Shown: positions 1 to 5,602 of the stretch, in pieces
Numbering within the stretch: position 1 is the first letter of the stretch
Layout of the letters: every line of letters starts with the position of its first letter
NCBI GenBank assembly: GCA_028716065.1
Contig: JAQUQN010000060.1
Span: forward strand, 1-6,830
Source of the DNA: Candidatus Omnitrophota bacterium
GTDB lineage: Bacteria > Omnitrophota > Gorgyraeia > 2-01-FULL-45-10
Length of the DNA stretch: 6,830 nucleotides
Direction: 5' to 3'
Position numbers and translations under genes: made by a program
Notes under the pieces: model-generated
The model's input: the letters and a program-made list of their open reading frames with translations, nothing else
Database searches by the model: none
What the model was told of the DNA's origin: nothing

Positions 1-332
1 AAGGTCTGGTAGCGGATGAGAGGCGTATCTCCGCAGATGATGAGCAGATCGCCTGAAAATTTTCCAAGCGCCTTTTTCGCCGTGCTGACGGCATCGGCGC
101 TGCCCAGAAGTTCATCCTGGACCACGATCTGGGTAGGCCTTGCCGCTTGTCTTAAAAGGTCGCTGCCGTAGCCCGCGATCGTTATTATCTCTTCTATGCC
201 CGCCGCTTGCAGGGACTCTATTACATATAATATCATCGGTCTGCCTAGAATCTCGTGCATTACCTTCGGCAATTGGGACTTCATTCTCGTCCCGCGCCCG
301 GCGGCAAGTATAAGCGCTTTCATATTTTTCAT
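1..332 (-). CDS. glmU: GlmU, N-terminal uridylyltransferase part (3' end outside window)
   Basis: Bifunctional GlmU makes UDP-N-acetylglucosamine in the cytoplasm for murein and lipid A. The N-terminal domain transfers UMP from UTP to GlcNAc-1-phosphate, and the C-terminal left-handed helix acetylates glucosamine-1-phosphate. Only about 110 N-terminal residues lie in the window. Visible are the nucleotide-binding loop LILAAGRGTRMKSQLPK (about residues 7-23), the QDELLGSADAV segment that matches the QxxxLGTxHA uracil/sugar region of the family, and CGDTPL, whose Asp is the expected metal ligand. The start at 332 is preferred over the in-frame ATG at 323 because a GGAG lies 11 bases before 332 and nothing suitable precedes 323. 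The gene follows tRNA-Gln by 130 bases, in the same direction as spoVG and ispE. A sugar-nucleotidyltransferase lacking the acetyltransferase domain cannot be excluded, because the C-terminus is missing, but the spoVG neighbourhood strongly favours GlmU. Confidence 0.9.
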   Translation of the reverse strand, partial: MKNMKALILAAGRGTRMKSQLPKVMHEILGRPMILYVIESLQAAGIEEIITIAGYGSDLLRQAARPTQIVVQDELLGSADAVSTAKKALGKFSGDLLIICGDTPLIRYQT

Positions 333-343
333 AGGTTAAGTTG

Positions 344-348
344 CTCCG
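344..348 (-). promoter_or_regulatory. Probable ribosome binding site of glmU
   Basis: CGGAG on the minus strand, with 11 bases between it and the ATG at 332. The spacing is somewhat long. It supports the upstream of two close ATG codons (332 and 323) as the start. Confidence 0.4.
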
Positions 349-399
349 AAATATTCCTATTTGCCCTACTCCACCAATCAACCAGTAAAATTCGGGTAT

Positions 400-427
400 G
401 GCTTCGTAGGGGCATTCCTGCGAAGCC
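400..427 (-). repeat. 11-bp palindromic hairpin in the tRNA-Gln/glmU spacer
   Basis: The arms GGCTTCGTAGG (400-410) and CCTGCGAAGCC (417-427) pair over 11 positions with one G-T wobble and enclose a 6-base loop. On the minus strand the stem is followed by ATACCCGAATTTT, which is not a clean U-tract, so an intrinsic terminator is not convincing. It could be an RNA processing or stability element downstream of the tRNA, a leader structure of glmU, or one copy of a dispersed palindromic repeat. A further CGAAGC occurs at 453-458, close to the tRNA 3' end. The remainder of the 333-462 spacer holds no gene I can support. Confidence 0.55.
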
Positions 428-462
428 CGACCGTCTATTGCTACGTGAAGGGCGAAGCAGAA

Positions 463-536
463 TGGTTGCCCAGCCTGGATTCGAACCAGGACCCACAGCT
501 CCAAAGGCTGGTGTGCTACCATTACACCACCGGGCA
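463..536 (-). tRNA. trnQ: tRNA-Gln (anticodon UUG), CCA encoded
   Basis: A complete cloverleaf reads on the minus strand: 7-bp acceptor stem TGCCCGG/CTGGGCA with one G-U pair, 4-bp D stem GTGT/GCAC with loop AATGGTA, anticodon loop CTTTGGA, 4-base variable region, and T arm CCTGG-TTCGAAT-CCAGG. The discriminator is A, followed by a genomically encoded CCA at 463-465. The anticodon TTG lies at 504-502 and reads CAA (and CAG by wobble) for glutamine. The weak U1-A72 first pair is a feature of bacterial tRNA-Gln. The top of the anticodon stem (27-43) is a C-U mismatch, leaving four paired positions. The 5' end lies only 16 bases after the spoVG stop codon, so it is most likely cut from a spoVG-tRNA-glmU transcript by RNase P and a 3' nuclease. 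Confidence 0.95.
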
Positions 537-552
537 GTGTCGTGGCTCGAAA

Positions 553-1005
553 CTACAGCTCTATATCATTATCCTCTTCGATCTCGGTCCTGAATGTGGA
601 GACTCCGACCTGAGAGGGGCCTCTCCTTTTTTCATCCTCATAAGCGTCGAGGACTTTCTTCTGTATGTACTCTCTGAACTCGGCCGTGATCGGATGGGCT
701 ATATCCTTATGTTCGGATTGCCTGGCAGTATCGTCGCCCGGCATTCTCATCGGTCTCGGCTCACCTTGCGGCAATGCGGCCGCGCACTGATTGCAGTATT
801 TGCTCCTCATCACGTTCTTGAACCCGCACTTCGGGCAGGCCTCTTTGAGCCTTCTCGAAGGCATGGCAACGAACAACCCTTTATTGCCTTCTATGACCTT
901 GACGTTCCTTACCACGAACGATCTATCAAAAGTAAGTGTTGCGTACGCCTTTAATTTTTTGTCCTGCCCTTCCTTCAAAAATATCCTTACTTCCGTGATT
1001 TCCAT
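553..1005 (-). CDS. spoVG: SpoVG-family regulator with an inserted zinc ribbon
   Basis: SpoVG proteins are small nucleic-acid-binding regulators, named for septation in Bacillus and shown in several bacteria to bind DNA or RNA. This one has 150 residues, against roughly 85-100 for ordinary members. The N-terminal part (MEITEVRIFL, then LTFDRSFVVRNVKVIEGNKG and LFVAMPSRR to residue 52) and the DIAHPI motif with its following helix (101-127) are clearly SpoVG. About 48 residues separate MPSRR from DIAHPI, where Bacillus-type proteins have about 7. That insert carries Cys57, Cys60, Cys71 and Cys74 in a CxxC-x10-CxxC zinc ribbon, followed by a Pro/Arg/Met-rich linker. The C-terminus (about 130-150) is an acidic extension. 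The start is supported by AAGGAG nine bases upstream. The gene begins 27 bases after ispE and ends 16 bases before tRNA-Gln. The family call is firm; the role of the ribbon is unknown. Confidence 0.93.
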   Translation of the reverse strand: MEITEVRIFLKEGQDKKLKAYATLTFDRSFVVRNVKVIEGNKGLFVAMPSRRLKEACPKCGFKNVMRSKYCNQCAAALPQGEPRPMRMPGDDTARQSEHKDIAHPITAEFREYIQKKVLDAYEDEKRRGPSQVGVSTFRTEIEEDNDIEL

Positions 1006-1032
1006 ACGTGTCTACTCCTTTTTACTTATACC

Positions 1033-1908
1033 CTAACATGTTCTCGCAATAAAAACCTGCCAGTCCTTTCTGCGGGAGGCCGGCACGAAGCTGAATAATC
1101 TCCGTCTGGCTCTAGACACCTCCTCTCTGGTTCTATACAGACAAAAAACGCTCGGCCCGCTTCCCGAAACAATCGTCTTCTTGCCTAAGAGTGAGGCCAA
1201 ACGTCTTATTATAGCGCTCGTGGATCCTTTTTTGGATGCCACTACACTTTCCAGGTCGTTGTGAAGCATAGCTTCTATCTCGCCAAAATCCAACGGTAAT
1301 TTAAAAGGGAGTTGTATTTTAACATCGGTTTTTGCCTTTGTCAAGGCAAAATCAAATGCCTTGTAGACAGAGCTGGCGGATATCTCAACGCCCGGATAGA
1401 TAATGAGATGCCACGTCCTTTTTCCAGAATTAACGGCCTTTAATCTCTCTCCTCTTGACCTTCCTATCGCAAGAGGCCTGTCAAATATAAAGAACGGGAC
1501 ATCCGATCCGATAGCCGCGCCCATCATCATGAGCCGCTCTCTCCTGATTCTTAGATCGAATAGCCTGTTCATGCCCATCAATACCGCTGCCGCATCCGAG
1601 CTTCCGCCGCCCAGGCCCGCGCCTATGGGGATACGCTTTTTGATATTTATCCGAACGCCGGATTTTAACTTTTTATTTTTAATGAGAGCTTCGGCGGCTT
1701 TATAAACGAGGTTCTTCTTCGGGTCGCGCGTAATGAACCTGTCGGAAAAGACCTCGATGCCCTTCGGGATCTTCGAGATCTTTATCCTGTCGGCAAGCGA
1801 GATCCGTTCGAAGATGGTGTGGATATTGTGGTAGGCGTCCTTGCGCTTGTTCAGAACTTTGAGGAATAAATTTACCTTCGCGTGTGCGTCAAGCTCGATC
1901 GAGGTCAT
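1033..1908 (-). CDS. ispE: 4-diphosphocytidyl-2-C-methyl-D-erythritol kinase
   Basis: IspE is a cytosolic GHMP-superfamily kinase that phosphorylates the 2-hydroxyl of CDP-methylerythritol with ATP, the fourth step of the MEP isoprenoid pathway, which feeds quinones and undecaprenyl phosphate. The 291 residues match the usual length (about 280-300). Visible are AKVNLFL with the catalytic-site Lys11, the substrate-contacting YH at 26-27, the glycine-rich ATP loop PIGAGLGGGSSDAAA (94-108), GSDVPFF with the presumed catalytic Asp136, and the C-terminal GHMP motif SGSGPSVF (248-255). The ATG at 1908 is the only plausible start: the frame is closed by a stop just upstream (1924-1926). No good Shine-Dalgarno precedes it (TTACTACGACA), unlike its neighbours. 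Upstream lies the hexamer repeat, and spoVG follows after 27 bases in the same direction. Confidence 0.96.
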   Translation of the reverse strand: MTSIELDAHAKVNLFLKVLNKRKDAYHNIHTIFERISLADRIKISKIPKGIEVFSDRFITRDPKKNLVYKAAEALIKNKKLKSGVRINIKKRIPIGAGLGGGSSDAAAVLMGMNRLFDLRIRRERLMMMGAAIGSDVPFFIFDRPLAIGRSRGERLKAVNSGKRTWHLIIYPGVEISASSVYKAFDFALTKAKTDVKIQLPFKLPLDFGEIEAMLHNDLESVVASKKGSTSAIIRRLASLLGKKTIVSGSGPSVFCLYRTREEVSRARRRLFSFVPASRRKDWQVFIARTC

Positions 1909-1930
1909 TGTCGTAGTAATAGGCTATCTA

Positions 1931-2007
1931 GGTTAAGGTTAAGGTTGAGGTTGAGGTTGAGGTTTTTAGGTTGATCCTAAACCTAAGCCTTAACCTAAAC
2001 CTTGACC
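1931..2007. repeat. Mirrored hexamer array (GGTTRA / CCTWAR), potential long hairpin
   Basis: On the plus strand there are five in-phase GGTTAA/GGTTGA units (1931-1960), then a degenerate centre (GGTTTT and TAGGTTGAT, 1961-1975), then five units of the opposite polarity, CCTAAA, CCTAAG, CCTTAA, CCTAAA, CCTTGA, ending in CC (1976-2007). The halves are approximate reverse complements, so the transcript could fold into a roughly 30-bp imperfect hairpin. It fills most of the 80-base gap between the transketolase C-terminal gene and ispE and enters the former: its stop codon (1990-1992) and last five codons lie inside the array. There is no T-tract, so a standard intrinsic terminator is not shown. 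The array may still slow transcription, separate the two transcription units, or protect the 3' end of the upstream mRNA. Confidence 0.8.
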
Positions 2008-2958
2008 TTTCTTCATCTTTAATACTTCTTTCGCTGCATTGGCTATATCTTTCGCGGTGAGGCCGAAATGCGCGAAGAGTTCTTCTGGTTCGCCCGAAAC
2101 TCCGAAGTGGTCCTTCACGCCTACCATCTTGACCGGCACCGGATTATTCTGGCAGATTACTTCCGCTATCGCGCTGCCGAACCCGCCCAGGACCGTATGT
2201 TCCTCTACCGTGACTATCGCGCCGGTCTGGCGGGCCGCGCTTATTATCGCATCTATATCTATGGGCTTCGCCGTATGCATGTTCACCAGCCTCGCCTTTA
2301 TTCCGTCCTTCTCCAGCGCGTCCGTGGCCAACATGGATTCATAAACCATCTGGCCGCAGGCGAATATGGTGAGGTCCTTGCCGTCTCTCAACATGTTCGC
2401 CTTTCCGATCTTGAAGACGTCATCCGGTTTTGTGATAACGGGCACGGGCGCGCGGCCCAGCCTTATATAGACAGGCCCCTTCACCTTCACTGATTCTATC
2501 GTAGCCTTCTTGGCTTCGACTGCGTCCGCCGGCACTATGACCGTCATGTTCGGCAATATCCGCATGAGCGCTATCTCCTCCAGCGCCTGATGCGTAGCGC
2601 CGTCCGGCCCCACGGAGATGCCGCCGTGCGTCCCTATGATCCTGACGTTGAGGTTCATGTACGCTACGGAAATCCTTATCTGGTCCCATGCCCTCCCTGA
2701 TGCGAAGACGCCGAACGTGCAGGCAAATGGTATCTTGCCCATGAGGGCAAATCCGGCTGCCGCGCCCATCATGTCCTGTTCGGCCACGCCGAGGCCGAAG
2801 AACCTATCGGGAAATTCCTTCTTGAACCAGTTAGCGCGCGTGGAATCCGTTAAATCCGCCGACAGGACGACGACGTCTTTATTCTGCCTTCCGAGCTCGA
2901 CCAAACCTTTTCCGAAGCCGTCTCTGGTGGGAACCATCTCAAACTTTTTCTGGACCAT
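1990..2958 (-). CDS. tkt: Transketolase, C-terminal subunit (pyrimidine-binding and C-terminal domains)
   Basis: This is the second half of a two-gene transketolase, the thiamine-diphosphate enzyme that moves two-carbon ketol units between sugar phosphates in the non-oxidative pentose phosphate pathway. Its 322 residues cover the pyrimidine-binding domain (about 8-170) and the transketolase C-terminal domain (about 188-310). GVAEQDMMGAAAGFAL (57-72) contains Glu60, the expected Glu that activates the ThDP aminopyrimidine. HGGISVGPDGATHQALEE (111-128), then PADAVEA, and VEEHTVLGGFGSAIAE in the C-domain are typical. The start at 2958 has AAGGAG at a 6-base spacing. The last residues, Gly-Gln-Gly-Leu-Gly, are encoded by the adjacent hexamer array and are probably a non-functional tail. 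Its partner subunit lies at 5603-6439, separated by ftsH and a lipoprotein gene. DXS or a dehydrogenase E1-beta subunit are alternatives, but the N-terminal partner in the same operon is transketolase-like. Confidence 0.92.
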   Translation of the reverse strand: MVQKKFEMVPTRDGFGKGLVELGRQNKDVVVLSADLTDSTRANWFKKEFPDRFFGLGVAEQDMMGAAAGFALMGKIPFACTFGVFASGRAWDQIRISVAYMNLNVRIIGTHGGISVGPDGATHQALEEIALMRILPNMTVIVPADAVEAKKATIESVKVKGPVYIRLGRAPVPVITKPDDVFKIGKANMLRDGKDLTIFACGQMVYESMLATDALEKDGIKARLVNMHTAKPIDIDAIISAARQTGAIVTVEEHTVLGGFGSAIAEVICQNNPVPVKMVGVKDHFGVSGEPEELFAHFGLTAKDIANAAKEVLKMKKGQGLG

Positions 2959-2964
2959 TTAAAT

Positions 2965-2970
2965 CTCCTT
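2965..2970 (-). promoter_or_regulatory. Ribosome binding site of the transketolase C-terminal gene, overlapping the upstream stop
   Basis: AAGGAG with 6 bases to the ATG at 2958. It shares one base with the TAA stop (2970-2972) of the lipoprotein gene, so termination and re-initiation happen at nearly the same place. This supports co-translation within one mRNA. Confidence 0.8.
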
Positions 2971-3974
2971 TAAAGCGCCCGGGGTATGCTGGCGACCCCT
3001 TTTAAAATATCGTTCAGGCTCAATTCCTTTATCCTGTAACTTTCCAGGTCACCGCGGGATACATCGAGGCTGCGGCTGTCCGACTGATCCATGATCTCCA
3101 GTTGGTCGAAGTCTTCAAACCTATATGCATGGAGGACTTTCGCGGCTTCGTTGAGCGTAACCTCGAAGACCTTATTACGCACCTTGGCGTGCCTGGCCTC
3201 CTCCAGCGCCTTTTGTTCGGCAAGAATTTCGAATTTGAAATATCCTTTTCCGGGCCTGGAAAAATAACTGCCCTTCGCCGATTTGACAAGAAATATATCC
3301 GCCAGCTCCTTATCTTCCCTGAACGCGAAACGGGTTCTGCTGGCTATCTGTTCTGCCAGGAACTCGGGCATGCTGATGTCTTTTATATAAAAACGGCCGT
3401 TCCAGTACCCTATGTCCCCCAGGGCCGCCGGTTCGCTCCTGAAGAAATCGTTCAGCACATCCTCCTGCCACTTCTTATCGACGTTCATCTTGCTAAAAAC
3501 TTCTTTTATGGCGCGTTCCTTCTGTGCCTGCGGGCTGAACCTTATGTCTATGAGCATCCTCTTGGAATAGTCTCCGCGGGATATGTCGTTAAGGAGAAAC
3601 CTCTTGACGTCGTCCACCGACTTTATTATGACTATCTGTATTTCGGGTATGCGTATATCATGCGCTATTATGCAGTAGAAATCATAACCGGCGTCGGTCG
3701 AAAGGGCGACGCGGGAGACGCTCAATATGACATCGTTGATCTTCTCGCTCGCCTCCTTTGTTATGGCGAATGTGAAATCTATCAGGTTCTCCAGCGGCAG
3801 GTATATGGCTATCGTCTTGCCGACCGTATCTACCTTAACGTCGAGGTTATAATCCTTTTTACAGACCTCGATTATGGATTCCTTCAGCTTCTCTTTCGGA
3901 TAGGTAGGTCCGCAACCGGCCGCAAATACCGCCGAGAAGATTACGAGGATGGTAAGCGGTAAAAGACTCTTCAT
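2970..3974 (-). CDS. Uncharacterised lipoprotein, coupled to ftsH
   Basis: I do not recognise the family. The protein has 334 residues. The N-terminus MKSLLPLTILVIFSAVFAAGC is a short basic start, a hydrophobic core and a lipobox (FAAG-C) with Cys21 as the predicted lipidated residue, so the mature protein should be anchored on the periplasmic side of a membrane. Residue 22 is Gly, not the Asp that favours inner-membrane retention in enterobacteria. After the signal there is a mixed alpha/beta protein without obvious repeats, internal membrane segments or catalytic motifs; residues 148-175 and 253-283 look helical and charged. Its ATG overlaps the ftsH stop as ATGA (3974-3971) and no clear Shine-Dalgarno precedes it, so it is probably translated by coupling to ftsH. 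The transketolase C-terminal gene follows after 11 bases. A role as substrate, adaptor or regulator of the neighbouring protease is only a guess from position. Confidence 0.85.
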   Translation of the reverse strand: MKSLLPLTILVIFSAVFAAGCGPTYPKEKLKESIIEVCKKDYNLDVKVDTVGKTIAIYLPLENLIDFTFAITKEASEKINDVILSVSRVALSTDAGYDFYCIIAHDIRIPEIQIVIIKSVDDVKRFLLNDISRGDYSKRMLIDIRFSPQAQKERAIKEVFSKMNVDKKWQEDVLNDFFRSEPAALGDIGYWNGRFYIKDISMPEFLAEQIASRTRFAFREDKELADIFLVKSAKGSYFSRPGKGYFKFEILAEQKALEEARHAKVRNKVFEVTLNEAAKVLHAYRFEDFDQLEIMDQSDSRSLDVSRGDLESYRIKELSLNDILKGVASIPRAL

Positions 3975-5590
3975 AGCGGGGATGGCGCCTGGTGCTTTCC
4001 GTACTCCTTGAAGATGGCGTCTATCTCGTCGTAATCAAGCTCCTCTTTCTGCATGAGCTCCTTCACGAACCTCTTCGCTATCTCCTGTTCGTTCTTTAAG
4101 AGCGTCTCGACTTCCTTTAAAGAGTTCTGCATTATCTTATTCGTCTCTTTGTTCAATACCTCCTTGGTGCTCTCGCCCAGCTGAGATTCGGGGATCAGGG
4201 TATAATCGCCCACGAGCCCTGCGTCGTTCATGCCCCATTTCCATACCATGTTATGGGCGATGCTCATCGCCTGTTTAAAATCCGTGTCCACTCCGTCGGA
4301 GGTGGTATTGAAACGCAACTTCTCGGCCACAAAACCGGCCAGAGACGTCTTTATATCGGCGACGAGGACTTCCCTGCTTCTCGTGAACCACTCCTCCCTC
4401 GGATTTTCGTGCACTACCCCGAGAGCTCCCCTCCTACCGATGATCGAGGCTTTGAAGACGTCCTTCGTCGGATGGAGCAGGTAGAGGACGATGAGGTGGC
4501 CCGTCTCGTGCCAGGCCGTCATCTCCTTCTCCCGAGGCGTCATGTTGCGCCTGTGTTTCAGCCCCATCTCTATCCTCTCTATCGCTTCAGAGACATGTTT
4601 ATATTCTATGGCTGGTTTATTATCGCGTGCCGCGATGAGGGCCGCTTCCTTGACTATGTTCTCTATTTCCGCCGGTGTCTTGTAGACCGCTTTTCTGGCC
4701 AATTTCTTTATGTCGACCGAACCCTTATCGTAATTTATCTTATTAAAATAAAATTCGAAGAGTTTCTCCCTCTCTTCGAGATTAGGCCTGTCTATGTGCA
4801 GTTTCCTGTCGAACCTGCCAGGCCTCAATAAGGCGCGGTCGAGCGTATCCTCGCCGGCGTTCGTGGCGCCGATGACGACGACGTTCTCGTCTTTCTCCTG
4901 GAGCCCGTCCATCTCGGCCAGGAGCTGGTTCTGGGTCGAATTGGTCTCTTCAGTACCTCCGAATACCGAGAATACCCTCTTCCTGGCGATGGCGTCCAGT
5001 TCGTCTATGAATATTATGCAGCCGCCGAAGCCGTAAGAAAGCTCCCTCGCCTTCTTGAAGAGCCTCCTGACGCGCGAGGCGCCGACCCCTACGAATATCT
5101 CGACGAACTCACTGCCGGACATCGAGAGGAACGGTATTTTGGTCTCCGTCGCTATGGCCTTTGCCAGGTACGTCTTACCGCATCCTGGCGGCCCGAGCAT
5201 GAGCATACCCCGCAGTATCTTGCCGCCCACCTGCTTGACCTTGGCGCGGTCCTTTATCAGCTGGACCAGTTCCCATGCTTCGCGCTTCGCCTCTTCCATG
5301 CCTATGACATCGTCCCATTTTACGTTGACGAGCTCGCCCTTTATCTTCGATTTCGATATCTTGGCCAGGCCGCCCTGCATGAACATCATGTACATGAAGA
5401 CGAATATGGTGGCGTTTAGCGCTACCATTATGAGGTTTATCGGCATCGTGGCAAGGGTGATATTTCTGTAAAACGATTCCAGGGACATCAGCCCCCATAC
5501 CGCGAGCATGACAACAAAGATGATGGCAAATATTATCACTATCCTCGGCCAGTACATCTTGAAGTACATCTTGAACCTGCGTGAACGCAT
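3971..5590 (-). CDS. ftsH: FtsH-family membrane-anchored AAA+ zinc metalloprotease with minimal periplasmic loop
   Basis: FtsH proteases are inner-membrane hexamers that extract and degrade membrane and some soluble proteins using ATP. In order: two transmembrane segments (about 15-36 and 50-72); AAA+ module with Walker A GPPGCGKT (133-140), the pore loop in FVEIFVGVGASRVR (162-175), Walker B IIFIDELD (192-199) and second region of homology ATNAGEDTLDRALLRPGRF (242-260) with arginine fingers Arg256 and Arg259; AAA lid; then the M41 peptidase with HETGH (361-365) and the third zinc ligand Asp437 in DTDFKQA. All key catalytic residues are present. The protein has 539 residues where FtsH is usually 600-650. 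The missing part is mainly the periplasmic domain: only about 13-15 residues separate the membrane helices, against roughly 70 in E. coli. The start at 5590 has AAGGAG at 6 bases. It sits between the two transketolase subunit genes and overlaps the lipoprotein gene by four bases. Confidence 0.95.
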   Translation of the reverse strand: MRSRRFKMYFKMYWPRIVIIFAIIFVVMLAVWGLMSLESFYRNITLATMPINLIMVALNATIFVFMYMMFMQGGLAKISKSKIKGELVNVKWDDVIGMEEAKREAWELVQLIKDRAKVKQVGGKILRGMLMLGPPGCGKTYLAKAIATETKIPFLSMSGSEFVEIFVGVGASRVRRLFKKARELSYGFGGCIIFIDELDAIARKRVFSVFGGTEETNSTQNQLLAEMDGLQEKDENVVVIGATNAGEDTLDRALLRPGRFDRKLHIDRPNLEEREKLFEFYFNKINYDKGSVDIKKLARKAVYKTPAEIENIVKEAALIAARDNKPAIEYKHVSEAIERIEMGLKHRRNMTPREKEMTAWHETGHLIVLYLLHPTKDVFKASIIGRRGALGVVHENPREEWFTRSREVLVADIKTSLAGFVAEKLRFNTTSDGVDTDFKQAMSIAHNMVWKWGMNDAGLVGDYTLIPESQLGESTKEVLNKETNKIMQNSLKEVETLLKNEQEIAKRFVKELMQKEELDYDEIDAIFKEYGKHQAPSPL

Positions 5591-5596
5591 ATTCTT

Positions 5597-5602
5597 CTCC
5601 TT
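5597..5602 (-). promoter_or_regulatory. Ribosome binding site of ftsH, abutting the upstream stop
   Basis: AAGGAG directly follows the TAA of the transketolase N-terminal gene (5603-5605), with 6 bases to the ATG at 5590. It fixes the ftsH start and implies cotranscription. Confidence 0.8.

Noticed and set aside
400..427. Intrinsic terminator after tRNA-Gln
   Set aside because: The stem is good, but no continuous T-run follows on the minus strand, and glmU continues in the same direction only 67 bases later.
112..522. A 136-codon minus-strand frame running from the tRNA into glmU
   Set aside because: It starts inside the tRNA and overlaps glmU in another frame. The glmU frame has the recognisable family motifs.
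361..954. A 197-codon plus-strand frame across the tRNA and spoVG
   Set aside because: It reads through the complement of tRNA-Gln and of a clearly conserved SpoVG, so it cannot be a real gene at the same time.
1931..2007. CRISPR array or true telomere
   Set aside because: The units are 6 bases without spacers and invert in the middle. The site is internal to a gene cluster, not at a replicon end.
1990..2958. Reading the transketolase halves as DXS, suggested by the nearby MEP-pathway gene ispE
   Set aside because: DXS is a single chain with different N-terminal motifs. The N-terminal subunit here has GSGHTGGSLS and GDGETNEGQ, typical of transketolase.
3102..3962. A 286-codon open frame on the plus strand opposite the lipoprotein gene
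   Set aside because: It is fully antisense to a gene with a signal peptide, lipobox and operon coupling. Its translation resembles no family, and no ribosome binding site stands out. It is a shadow frame.
4253..4831. A 192-codon plus-strand frame inside ftsH
   Set aside because: It is antisense to the conserved AAA+ and peptidase regions and has no family likeness.
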